Below, in pieces: positions 50,251-60,812 of a DNA stretch of 64,000 nucleotides. Under the pieces are notes generated by a model. The model did not search any database, had not been told where the DNA came from, and was given only the letters and a program-made list of their open reading frames with translations. The DNA is from Diphasiastrum complanatum (Eukaryota > Streptophyta > Lycopodiopsida > Lycopodiales > Lycopodiaceae), in assembly GCA_029204225.1 (NCBI GenBank), contig CM055108.1, forward strand, positions 1,967,463 through 2,031,462. The letters run 5' to 3'. Position numbers and translations under genes: made by a program. The number at the start of each line of letters is the position of its first letter. Position 1 is the stretch's first letter.

Positions 50251-50384
50251 CTCCCTCTTCAACTAGTTTTTACCAAGTAGCTAACTCTAAGTTGAGTTTT
50301 CACTTTGGCCTCCATAATTGCCAAACAAAATGTCGAAACTAGTTACAATTTTCACACTCCCTCTTCAACTAGTTTTAGCATAGT
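50173..50384 (-). repeat. 106-bp tandem duplication of LTR end and PPT (element G)
   Basis: A segment starting AGCTAACTCTAAGTTGA occurs at 50173 and again at 50279. Each copy runs through the LTR terminus (TTTTCACA) and CTCCCTCTTCAACTAGTTTT. The true LTR boundary used in the last transposition is therefore ambiguous. Confidence 0.9.
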
Positions 50385-50700
50385 TTTAACCATACTACTT
50401 TGATCCAACTTTAGAATGATCTCCATCCTAAGTATAGACCTCCTTTCTAAGGTTTTAAAGTAACTTTCATAATTGATATAGAGAATAGTGTCCACATGGG
50501 ATGCTTCACTATTTCTTACACCAATTTACATGTCAAGATGTAACTAGAACATGAAGAAACAAATAGAATGAATATGAGATGGTTCCTCTATGCTTCCAAC
50601 TTTTAAATTTTTGGAAAATTACACCAACCAAACAAGAAATGTGAGCAATCAACCAAGGCTCATTCTTTTGCAAACAAGAAAAAATTTGCCTTCTTAGAGT
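50357..50700 (-). mobile_element. 3' untranslated region of element G, shared with F
   Basis: Sequence 50380-50640 is clearly similar to 59320-59580, directly inside the LTR of element F: the same order of blocks (ACTTTAGAATGATCTCCAT, GATATAGAGAATAGTGTCCA, AACTAGAACATGAAGAA). G and F therefore belong to one family. The rest of G's internal region is not recognised to the right. Confidence 0.8.
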
Positions 50701-50804
50701 CAACACTCTAGAAGTAGACTTAGATTCATAAAGCTTCTTCAGTGCTTACCAACCTCCTTGAGAAGCTCATTGGTAACATTCATCTCGATCATGTGTAGAG
50801 CCCA

Positions 50805-50935
50805 TCATCAAAGGCTATGCACAAAGTAAAGACATCGACTATGAGAAGACCTTTGCATCAGTATGTAAGTGGAATACTCTACGTCTACTTGTTGCTTTAG
50901 CTTCACATTTTGGTTGGCCTTTACACAAACTCAGA
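50805..50935 (+). pseudogene. Copia reverse transcriptase scrap
   Basis: The plus strand reads KGYAQSKDIDYEKTFAS, then RLLVALASHFGWPLH, a typical palm segment. No LTR or further domain is attached. Confidence 0.8.
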
Positions 50936-51351
50936 GCCCAAAGAGGTCCTTTGAAAAAGATGTTTTTTTATTTTTTTTATTTTTGTTGCCATGTGGACCA
51001 ATTGAAACCTTGAAATCGAGATTCTACGTAACATAGAGTTTTTCAAATATAAATAAAATAAAAAATTTCTAGATATATTGTTGTTTCGTCGGGTAGCATG
51101 TGGAAATGCTATTGGTTGATTAGGCTTGCCCTTCCAGCTCATCATTGCCCGAAGAGACCCAAAAATATGACAGATGGTTGAGATGAGAAAATCGATGTAC
51201 CATTAATGTATATGTATTGTTAAATCATAATTGATAGAGTTAACCAGAGTTGATTTGTGGCACCAAATAGATCAGTGTTTCAAATTTACGCCAACACATT
51301 TTCTCAGATTCATGGTTTTTTGTCTACACAAATTTTTAGATTCATAGTTCA

Positions 51352-52830
51352 GTGTTTCAGATTTTTGCATGCACATTACGAATGGCACCATTAAAAAAGC
51401 CATGCTCCTCAATCGATTCTGTGCTTCTATTCAACAAGAAAGATGATAATGGATTATGGGTGCCAAAAAAATATTCAAAAAATCCTTGGGTTTTGATGCA
51501 TCCAGCATCAAGAGGAGCATTTCGAAAAAACAAAAGGTCAAAACTATCATTTCGGTCTTATTGGAAGACCAAAATTTTGAATTTCAGAACATCATTAGGA
51601 GGAAAATCTATTTTTGAAATTCTTGTCCAACATGTATATATGCATTTAGAGATAAATGTGCAAGGATTCAACCGTCAGAACCACAAAAAAAACATCTATG
51701 AGTACTGATATTTTTGATACTTAGATTTTTGTCATTCATAAATATCTAATAGTAAACTTGCCAATCTGATCATTTTTCTCTTGCGGATTTATATCCATCC
51801 AACAAAAATGAACATGAGCCTAGTGGATCTTTAGTAGATGTGTTACATGTTATTCACACTGATATTGCACAGCTGCAATATCGAGGTAGAATTGCAAAAG
51901 ATCTAGATGATAGTGAGATCTTTTTTTATGAATCAATGTATATTCCTGATACAAATTTTTTTTTGGACAAATAGTCCCAATTCCATTACTTAGTTTTGAA
52001 AGTGATGAATGGATTGCACCAGATGCTACAGTTTCAAAATCATTTCGTTGCAACATATATAATGATGTAAAAAATTCATTAAAAATGAGCACGAGATGAA
52101 AAACAGTCAGATTGAGTTGGTTTATTTTCTTGAATATATTTGTAAATTTATTTTCAAGTGTCAATGTACACAAAATCCCAACGATGTTTGTATGCAAAAA
52201 TTTATCAAATAGTTTATTATCTGAACTTATGGATGAAGGCTGGGACAAAAGATCAGATGGAAAATAGAATGCAGAAATAAAATGTCTTCCATGTGTTTCC
52301 GTTATCAAATTGAAAAACAAATGTTGAGCTTATGCTTCCATTATCAAAGATGGAAAAAAATAAAGGTAAATGGGTGCCACTCGATCAAAACTTGAAAGCC
52401 AGTGGACATTCAAAACAAAAAAATATTGAAATTATATACAATGAAGTTATTTTGACGTGTGTTGAGGTGGAAGAAGATTGGAGTCTAAATTACATCAGGC
52501 AGGAACTATTGCTTCTACAAGATGATGTACTTTCAGACTTCAGATTCATTTTCAATGGTAAACTCATAAGTAATTGTAAACACTCGATCTTTTATGAATA
52601 GTTTCAATCAAAACTTTCTAATACAATCTCTGTACTAATTGTAACTCACTTTGTATTAGTTTTATGCAGGTACATAAAAGACATGAGCTCGAGATCAAAT
52701 GCAGAGATATTGACAAAACAATCCAACTTATGGAAGAACATTGAGATTCACTATCAGCAAATACATGCCAATCATCATGTCTTTTTATCAATATAGAAAA
52801 TTGCATTCCAGTATTACATGTAAAATGATT
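51352..52830 (+). pseudogene. Decayed multi-exon gene of unknown function, convergent with the H3-C48 gene
   Basis: Several plus-strand open stretches look like one decayed coding region. 51352-51708 includes DDNGLWVPKKYSKNPWVLMH. About 51757-51970 includes LVDVLHVIHTDIAQLQYRG. After a frameshift, 51965-52100 includes VPIPLLSFESDEWIAPDAT. 52332-52600 includes WSLNYIRQELLLLQDDVL followed by FRFIFNGKLI, a pattern faintly like a ubiquitin-fold strand-helix-strand. A likely acceptor (TTTATGCAG, about 52662-52670) precedes HKRHELEIKCRDIDKTIQL. GKWVP and GLWVP occur in two places, hinting at a repeated motif. I recognise no family. Confidence 0.4.
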
Positions 52831-53100
52831 CATAAACGGGTTGTTTACATGTAAAATGATTGTATCCTTTTTTTTCATGTATCTCTATTTACTCAGTCAA
52901 TTTTTCTATATTTTCTTTATCAGTATTGGGAACTGATAAGGGAACAACTCCTTTTATAATTTAACCTTCTTTGTTTTGGGAAGGGCCTCTATGCCTTCTA
53001 AGGCAAGAAGACTCTCTGTTATAATATCGCCTTCCTCTGTATTAGGAAGGACTTCTATTCCTTTTTTATCATATATAATAAGATTTGCATCCTAAGCAAC

Positions 53101-54300
53101 CTGAAAGGCTGTTAAGACAGAAGCAGCTTGCTTTTGAGGGCCCTCGATCTCAGGTGCAATGCTTATACCGTTCTGTACATAAGTTCTGATCAACTCTTGC
53201 CGAAATCTATATACATCATCAGGAGTATACATCTCAAGAGTGAATTGTCATCACAAAACACAAGAATCAGCAAATTACAAACAATGATAGTAAAGAAATA
53301 TGAATCAGAATGAAAGGAACTACAAATGAACAGAATATTACCTTTTCAATATCTACATCCACTTGTAAATTATACCACTCAAAAAATAGTTTCGTATTGT
53401 ACAAGACGAACCATGCACAACTAAAAGCGTCTCTTTGTTGTACACATTACATATATTGAACAAAAATTAGTAATATTATGACAAAATTTATTTATGCTAT
53501 GATGATAGATTTAAACTAAAAAAAGAATACATGCATATCAGAGATAAATCAAATATACCTTGAGAGATCTAATCATTATTTCTCCAATTGAGGTTGCCGT
53601 TGTCGGTATTTCTCGAATGACATTATGAAGTAGAAAATCAAATTCTCGATGTGTATTTGCAGCTGAGTTTAATTTTACACATAGAAAATTTGATACTCTC
53701 TCCTTATTTATCTTTATAGAAATAATGTTCAGGCTCCAATGCCGACTGCAACAACCATAATACAAATATCGATAAATCCATACTTATTAAAGCAATCCTT
53801 ATTTATTAAAACAATGTCGCATGCAACAATCCAGATTAAAGAAACAAAAACAAAAGAGCAATCCTTACTTATTTTCATATGGAATCAAATAAAATTTCTC
53901 CACTGGATTGCATTCGATTAAATATATAGCCTTCTCAAAATTGGCTTCTTTTGCCTTTATTGCTCCCATAAAAAATGGACTAACAACAAAAACTATACCA
54001 TGGGAATCGAAACTAATACTATATTACAAAAAGGATCCTCCGGCTACTACTATTACATCTATAATTTCGGATGTTTTACCTTTCAGCTCGGCACAAAATT
54101 TTGGATCTAATCTAAAGCTTTTACGTGAATCTGGAAGAAAAAAATCAAAATAATTGTCGAGGAGATCAATTTTATTAGCTAGGTAGGCTTCGTACTGGTT
54201 ATAATAGTCAGAATATAAAATAAACTTGGGCAGGATCGTATGGAATTCTGATAAAAAGATTATGTACAGGAGCAGAAAGAGAAGTAGATACAATATTTAT
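53101..54300 (-). pseudogene. C48/Ulp1-type cysteine protease domain
   Basis: In order: an N-terminal helical part (QYEAYLANKIDLLDNYFDFF), a pre-catalytic strand (NPVEKFYLIPYEN), the catalytic His (HWSL; His codon 53739-53741), and KLNSAANTH, where the family usually has an aspartate (LDS). The Cys motif (Cys codon 53417-53419) follows, then a C-terminal helix. Introns of 123, 115 and 109 bases separate the exons, and exon phases fit throughout. The Asp-to-Asn change, the SCA instead of DCG, and an in-frame TAA at 54024-54026 indicate loss of activity in this copy. C48 proteases cleave SUMO-like tags, and transposons often carry related domains. Confidence 0.75.
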
Positions 54301-54609
54301 AGATTTCTCTGTTATTTTGTTAAGCTCCTCTTGGGTAATCAACAGTTTTGGTAAAGAAACCTGCTGAGGAGCTGGACGAATAACAGGAGGAGGAGGGGGT
54401 GATGATTCTCGATCTCAATCAGATTCTCCATCATTTGACTCGGAGCTCAAGACGATCCGAGATCTCTTGGTGGGGATAACTCTAGGAGGAAGGGAAGCAG
54501 CTGGCCTTCAAGATCTAGCTTTCTTGAGAACAGGCTGCTTCCTTTTCCTCCTAGAGATAGTCGGCAAGTTGGTTTTATCCAGAGGCAGGTCTCTGGAGGT
54601 GCTGGCATT

Positions 54610-54995
54610 TGCAACATGCAGACTAGAAAAACGGTTTCGAAGTCTTCTGAAAATGACAAAATCTTTTGGCATGATGGTGACATGCTTACCATGCACTCCC
54701 AAAAGACATATATCCTCAAAAACTGGGACATAAAATCCTCTGTAGCACCTTGTAAGGTTTGCATAGATGTCACGACAAAATGAACATTTAGCCCAAGTGA
54801 CAGAGTGACATTCTTGACAAATCGACTGAAAGGAGCTCTAGGAATCAACAGTTCAATTGATCTTTGGAGTTTTCTAATCTCCCTTAGCCAGATCTGCTTT
54901 CTGCCATATCTACGACCAATATCAGGGGGAACACGGGCATGGGATGGTTGTACAGTGGTTATGGCATGGGCAGTGGATTTGGTCATGGCCATCAT
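54610..54995 (-). pseudogene. Histone H3-like domain
   Basis: The tail is short (about 32 residues before YGRKQ). Then the alphaN-alpha1 part (LREIRKLQRSIELLI, PFSRFV) matches canonical H3 at 16 of 27 aligned positions. Loop 1 and the start of alpha2 (VTLSLGLNVHFVV) have the same length as in H3. The C-terminal half (GVHGKHVTIMPKDF, RRLRNRF) lies in another frame after a run of five A on the plus strand (54718-54722); one base is missing relative to the H3 register. VTIMPKD is identical to H3. LLIP and MPKDF recall centromeric H3 variants, but loop 1 has no insertion. Unlike any normal H3, the frame continues past the fold. Confidence 0.85.
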
Positions 54996-55301
54996 TCTCA
55001 AAAAAAGTAAATTAAAAAAAAATTGTTTGAACAAAAGCGTAGGGAATGAAAACAAAAAAATTTGCAATCAAATGATGCTTGAGATCGATAGAAGAACTGA
55101 ATATTGATTTCGAGCGCAAGATATACACAGAATATTTTTAGAAACGAGATGCACGCTCAAAAGCGATATTGGAATAATAGTGGTATTGGTCTCGAGTGCA
55201 CTGTGAGAAGGTGAACGATTAAGTGGTGAGAGGGCACGCTTGAGAGCGATATTGGGAGAGAAAACCAAAAATTTTACAAAAAAAAAATGAAAACCCTGAG
55301 G

Positions 55302-55313
55302 ACTTATATATAC
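55302..55313 (-). promoter_or_regulatory. TATA-like box upstream of the H3-C48 gene
   Basis: On the minus strand GTATATATAAG lies about 310 bases before the first ATG, with no other TATA run nearer. Between it and the ATG two similar 21-base blocks (GCACGCT...AGCGATATTGG) occur at about 55152 and 55230. Confidence 0.45.
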
Positions 55314-55533
55314 AAAATTTTTGCACGTGTGAAAAAATGGTCGATGACACATGTCATCATCTAACTGGTCCACGTGAAATGTCCATACTGACAATAATGA
55401 CTCAATTATGAGACCGTGTATGTACGATGGATTCTTGTTGACCAACCATACATTGACACATGTCCTTTGTGAAAAATTGCCTACATTGGCAAATCTAGCC
55501 ATGTAGAATATTGTATATTTTGTCAATATTTTT

Positions 55534-56171
55534 TGTTAAACACTTGAATGGCCAAAGTCCCACTTGTCAATCCACACCTAATGTAGGTTACCACGAGTCG
55601 AGAGAAGTGGTTGTGTCCATTTGGTAGTGATTCCTACTTTGTAGGATCTAGACCTTGATTTATGATGAGATTTGTACCTACCATGCACCTACCAAGCATG
55701 ACTCTTGGATCTAGGCTAGGGTTTTTCACATTAGGGCAAGAAAGTTGAGTCTACTTCCTTATTACATGCTGGATTTTCACCTAACTTTGCAAAGGAAGTG
55801 TCTTTTACTATGTATTTTCATTCTCCATAGTGAGGAGATAGAAACTTTTTGGAGCCTCAAGGAGAAACTTGGATTTTATCTCTATGTATGGTGATTGTGA
55901 TTCATTCCAATGTAACTAAGCTTTGACACACTTTAAACTCTATCGACAGGCTGTACTACAACCTCATTTTCACATGTGAAGTTGGATTTCAGTTTATGAT
56001 CAATAATCTAATTGTCTCTACTTGTTTTTTATCAAGCTGCTAAACTAGATCCTGTTTTTTGATGACTAGTATTTGATAGATTGTTTAACAAGCACACAAT
56101 AAACCTTGTGGATCATTCAAAGATCCATTTATGGTCCTTAGTACTGTACTTTTTCACATGGTATCAGAGCC
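55534..56171 (+). repeat. LTR and PBS of fragment J
   Basis: A 625-bp LTR (55534-56158; TGTTAAACA...TTTTCACA) is followed without gap by TGGTATCAGAGCC (56159-56171). The last bases and first leader bases (GTACTTTTTCACA before the PBS, AGTACAAGG after) match element E read in its own sense, so J is a relative of E. It contains the palindrome TTCACATGTGAA at 55970-55981. Confidence 0.8.
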
Positions 56172-57150
56172 AAGTACAAGGCTATTGATCAGTGTAATTT
56201 GACATTGAGATGTGGATTTGGTTGCATACTAGCAAAATACCAATCATTACATTCTGTGACACATGTCACCATCTCACTAAAACTCGAGTTGGAGGCCTCT
56301 TGGCTTTTCAAAATCAACATAAAAATATGTACAAGGTGGTGGTGGACATAAATCCAACCCCAAGATGACATTTGCAAGAAAAATAACTAGTCTAATTTTA
56401 CCGACTTTCACAAGAAGAATAGTAACCATCATGAGTGTTGAGGTAAAAATTCTTCAACCAAACCAATGTTCATATTATGCTTATACTCATTGTCCAATCA
56501 TAAATCCTCAAACCAAACCAAGCATATGGAGCAAAGTGTCCAATCAAACAAAAAATTAAAATTTCCAACCACCATTCCTAGCAACACATCAACAAATGGC
56601 TTACCAAGAGGCCCAAATTAATATTTTTCAAAGAATAGCTCCTACTTCACAACTTGGAAGTGATAAAATTGATTCAATAACTTCTTTTTACATGTTTATC
56701 ACCAATGTCCTTCTCAGGAACAAGAACCTGTGTTGGTTCTCCTTCATATTATTTGAAGGGCAATAATGGAAAATTAATATATGTGTGCACATTTAAACTC
56801 CAAAGTGATGGCATTTTGCTAATGATCTAATGTTATGGATGTGGTGCAAGATGTCGTAAATCAAGATATCTACATTGTAGAAACCCAACAATATTTGTGA
56901 CATTATTTTGATTATGATCAGGGACACCCATGTCTAGATTATGTATTATGGCTGCAACAACAATGAATTTGAAAAAATTCATCATGGAAATGCATGGAAG
57001 ATCTACTCCAATTGTGCCATTGATGAAAGATCACGATATATGAACGCCATGTAAGAAATGCTCCATTATCTCACTCCTAATCTAGATCCATTCATTTTTT
57101 GTGTGTAAATACATGTAAAATCACATACTCTACATAAATGTGCTAGTTTT
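56172..57150 (+). other. Unrecognised sequence inside or after fragment J
   Basis: No coding domain is visible. It may be a decayed leader and 5' body of J. Confidence 0.35.
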
Positions 57151-57980
57151 TTTACAGTCTCTAGAAATACCTAGGATTCAATAACAGTGTTTTTGTCGAC
57201 ACGACCAAACTATCGATCTGAGCATCATCATCTATACGACAATCATGATTGACTATTTTGCCATTATTGAACTATCGAGTAGTCGCCATTGACTTTTGAC
57301 TATTCAACAACTCAACACTATCACATCTAGAAGGAATCTCTAATGGAAATAGATTCTGGCTGAAAGCGACTGCTAACACCACATAGTGCCTTAATCCTAT
57401 TTATAAAAGTATAGATTAAGTAATCTTTTAATCAGATAGCCATGTGTATATATTCGATAACAATCAATGTTACAAAAAGTTACTCATGTTACTCTAACAC
57501 TACGTCAATTTTCACTTGTGCCTTATTCAATTCTTTTTCTCTATTATCACAGAGTATTGTTTTAAAAAGATTGCACATGCAACTACATTCAAACTTGTAC
57601 ACAATATTCAACTAGGTCGAACTCGTTTAAAAAAAACTTGAGTATTGTCGTGTCGTGTCATATGCATTATTTTTGTTATCATTTGAGTCATCTTATTGCA
57701 GATACATTGATTCTTAGATTAAATTGTTCAAGTAACTGATCATTCATGTCGATTGTAATGCTCTATGATTTGCTCTATTTTTCTTCTGCAATTAGATTTA
57801 AACCAATAATTCATGCATGTGTACAGAATCAATTGTTTTGATCCCAGTGACTTCGAAGCTAGGATCAAGTAGAGCAATCTTTGAATTATCGAAGGTGGCT
57901 TGAACCCGATAGATGTAGATCCATGCACTGAGGATTATCGGCTACTTCATCTCGAAGTCCCAACATGGTATCGGAGTAAT
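57151..57980 (+). repeat. LTR end and PBS of fragment H (left end unknown)
   Basis: AACA at 57962-57965 is followed by TGGTATCGGAG (57966-57976), a one-base variant of the usual primer-binding site. A second degenerate copy (TGCTATTAGAGCTTGG) follows at about 58018. The LTR start was not found. Confidence 0.55.
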
Positions 57981-58152
57981 AATTCATATTACCTGATCCC
58001 TTAATCTAATCCCAACATGCTATTAGAGCTTGGTTGCTGAAAAATCAGTTACATAGAGCATACAATATAAGAACGATTGTTCTGATATAGAGTAGACAAT
58101 ATTTTTTGATACTCATATAATCTATTATCTGCATACACTCATCTCAAAATTC

Positions 58153-58770
58153 CTAATGGATTGGCAATCGCAATCTGCTCTAATGGTAGACAAACTCGAT
58201 GGTTTGAATTGCCACTTACAGAAATTCAAGATGAAGGTTGTACTGGTAGCCAAAAAATTATGGAAAATAGTCACTGGCACCGAGCTAATTTTTCCAATGT
58301 CAATGAGCAAGCCATTTCCAAATGGAAGCTCAGGAATGGTAAGGCTTTTGTCTTAATCACCCTTAACGTCTCTAACACATAGATTGGCCACAAGCCTACT
58401 CTTCAAAAGAAGCTTGGGATATAATGAGTACACTCTACAAAGTGAGTGATGTCACTTCGATGCTGCATTTCAAGATAAAGTTTTTCTCACTCAGAATGTC
58501 AAAGCTGATTCTATTCAAAATCACATTAATCAATTCAAGACTTTGTTGGTACAGATGGTAGATATAGGTTAAATGATCGAAGATTCGGACCCAGTCATGA
58601 CCTTATTGTCTAGCCTACCTCGTTTTATGAAAACTGAGTGATGATGATCTTGACTCACTTGTGAAGGATCTCATATCATTCAAGATCCAATCCATGTCCC
58701 TGATCTTTGGTTACAATAAGGAACAAACCAACAATCCTGCCAATGTAGAAAAATCAGCATCTACATACAA
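58153..58770 (+). pseudogene. Copia gag fragment H
   Basis: The plus strand encodes KLDGLNCHLQKFKMKVVLVA, then after frame changes MLHFKIKFFSLRMSKADSIQ and HINQFKTLLVQMVDIG. This matches the same part of Gag as K2 (8686-8946) and indicates a UBN2-type copia Gag. It has several stops and is cut off on the right by the LTR of element F. Confidence 0.82.
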
Positions 58771-58772
58771 AA

Positions 58773-59307
58773 TGAGATGCAAACTCTAAGAGATACTGAT
58801 CAAACATGAACCAAAACATAAAATATGTTTGCTGTCCATAAAATTATAGTACCCTACTGTATTTCACACGTGTCGAACCAAAAATAACAATAAATGATCA
58901 TTCTACACATAGAATTGCAAGATAACATCATGAGAGTGCACCAATGAGTAGTAGACCCAAAGAGAACCATGCATAATGATGAAATGAGAGATAGAAGAGA
59001 GAAGATGTGTCTCTCCACAAGTTACATCCTTTTATAGAGTTTCCAAAACCTATTTGGCCACTTGGCTTTCCCTCCAAAATGTAAACCCTACTATTTTTGG
59101 GTCTAGATTCAATGTACCCAAAGTTCAAATTTGAATCTCTCTCAAACTCGACTACCAACTTTCCCACACTTTCAAAAAGTGTTTATTGAATGTAAACTAA
59201 TATAACTTCAAAAAGTTTATCTCTAAGTCTAAAATGAGTTTTGGCCTCTTATTGACAATTTACCAAAATATGACTAAACTAGACTAAACTAGTTGAAATC
59301 TCTTACA
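58773..59307 (-). repeat. 3' LTR of element F (left end approximate)
   Basis: The right boundary is TCTTACA (59301-59307), followed by the polypurine complement CTCCCTCTTC. The left boundary is set only by the end of the Gag homology of fragment H and a TG at 58773. It contains TTCACACGTGTCGAA at 58863-58877, a one-base-disrupted version of the palindrome in elements A and E. A TATA-like TCCTTTTATAGAG lies at about 59028-59040. Confidence 0.7.
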
Positions 59308-59571
59308 CTCCCTCTTCAACTAGGTTTGGCATAGTTTTGACAATAGAACTTTCATCCAACTTTAGAATGATCTCCATACTAATTATAGATCTCCTTTCTA
59401 AGGTTCTAAAGTATCTTTCATAAATGATATAGAGAATAGTGTCCAAATTGGATGCTTCACTATCTCTTACATCAATTTTACACATCAAGATATAACTAGA
59501 ACATGAAGAACCAAATAGAATGTGAATGAAATGATTCCTCCATGTTTCAAAATTTGAACTCTCTAGAAATT

Positions 59572-60789
59572 TCAGCAACCAAACAATAAATGTGACTGAT
59601 GACCATTTGCTTGCTTGTCTCCTCCAACTTTGTCCTTTCTTGATATGTCTCCACCATAAAACTCCATGAATGAGCCTCCGTCTCCATCTTGCCACAAGAT
59701 ATCACCAAACCTTGATGACTTGGCCATGAATAAGTGACATAATGAACCTCCATTAGCTTCATTTCCATTAGCAAAACCAGCCAAGAATGCTAGTACAACT
59801 CCAACAATAAGATATTGCAAGACAATGTAGCTAGTTTGTCCATATCTTGACAATTTGCACACATTCATATGAAATAGCTCAAACATGAGATAGAAAAAGT
59901 AAAGTGAACTTGAAAAACACTTCCTTGCTGCTCCCTTGACCTTACTTGAGTCTTCAATAAGCTGCAAAAATAGATCCATAACATCTTTGCAAAATAACCT
60001 TCCTTTGATGCTCTTGACTAGCTCCAAATTGCCACCTGGCCTTTTGTGTTGTTGAAGCCCTTTGAGACCAACCTCTTGATCTTCCTCTTGACCATCAAAG
60101 TCATTGAACAAACTTTGTTTTCCAGATCCATTACTTGATTTTCCAGTATGAAAACTATGAGAACCAATATCCACTTGCATAACATCATCTACACAAGAAA
60201 ATTCTCCAGAACATGTGAGTAAAGCAAAATGAGTCGCTTCCACTTGCTTACCTTTCTCTTGATCATCAAAGATATCAAAGATATCAATATCTTCAGATCT
60301 GAACCTCTGGAAATACTCCCTCTCAAACATATGATCTAGATCCAACAAGATCTCATCAATGCTTGATCTCGATCTTCCATAAAAGTTAGTGAAAACAATG
60401 TCACCAATGTCACCATCATAAATCAAAAGATAGATTCCAAACTTTCCACCCAACATGAATTAGAGTAGGTGAAGATGAGTTACAAACCTAATAAATCCAG
60501 CATTCTTGAGTCCATAACAAACCTCAATAAGATCACCAATGAGATCTCCCTTGCCTTGAAGAAATTGCCTCTCGATTTGCTCCATGTAGTCTTCTCCAAC
60601 CAACCTTTTGCCATCTCGATCATGAGTGATCAGTTCACAATCATAGAATCCTTTGAGTTGATGAAGAGATGTGAGATTCATGCCTTGGATCTTCCCAAGA
60701 ACCAATCTTCCATTGCTCTTTCCTTCATAAGACTCCCTCTTAATGCTTGAATCATAAGAAGTAGAAACCTCAAAAACATTAGAAGCCAT
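59572..60789 (-). pseudogene. Module copy 1 with unique C-terminal extension
   Basis: Reading starts at ATG 60789 (MASNVFEVSTSYDSSIKRES), stops at 60460 where a TAC/TAA difference from the other copies interrupts, then runs open from 60456 to 59572. After the module end (SSKVKGAARK) a unique tail follows. It contains two hydrophobic segments, SSLYFFYLMFELF and a longer one containing VLQYLIVGVVLAFLAGF (about 59766-59830). The latter is long enough to span a membrane. The tail then ends in a hydrophilic GGDKQANGHQSH. I recognise no family. Confidence 0.6.
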
Positions 60790-60812
60790 GAAAAAAAATG
60801 AGAACCAATATC

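Larger units (their letters stand above)
52975..54995 (-). pseudogene. Histone H3-like fold joined to a C48/Ulp1-type protease, decayed multi-exon gene
   Basis: Four exons can be traced on the minus strand: 54995-53869, 53745-53559, 53443-53342 and 53232-53101. Exon 1 begins MAMTKSTAHA (compare H3 MARTKQTA) and encodes an H3-like histone fold. A basic C-terminal stretch (SRRKRKQPVLKKARS), a proline-rich linker (SSPPPPPVIRPAPQQ) and the start of a protease domain follow. The join of exons 1 and 2 (phase 2) yields IPYENNRHWSLNIIS, the His motif of C48 proteases. Exon 3 carries QQRDAFSCAWFVLY at the place of the catalytic Cys motif (usually DCG). Exon 4 continues DDVYRFRQELIRTYV. Reading further to about 52975 gives more open sequence after one stop. 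Lesions are two in-frame TGA, one TAA, two frameshifts, and a lost acceptor before exon 3. A fusion of these two domains is not one I know. Confidence 0.7.

Noticed and set aside
51850-52320. 156-codon minus-strand frame
   Set aside because: The plus strand here reads as a decayed coding region with clearer protein-like content (LVDVLHVIHTDIAQ), so the minus frame is likely its shadow.
52975-54995. Calling the island an integrated giant-virus fragment because of the histone
   Set aside because: The exons have spliceosomal introns with matching phases, and no viral hallmark gene is nearby. A host or transposon origin fits better.
54508-54995. Calling the H3-like domain a functional CENH3
   Set aside because: Loop 1 has canonical H3 length, the frame is broken, and a protease follows. 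Only isolated residues are CENH3-like.
60469-60750. Repeated 93-codon plus-strand frames (also at 61364, 62256 and 63138)
   Set aside because: They are antisense shadows of the four module copies; they recur only because the module recurs.
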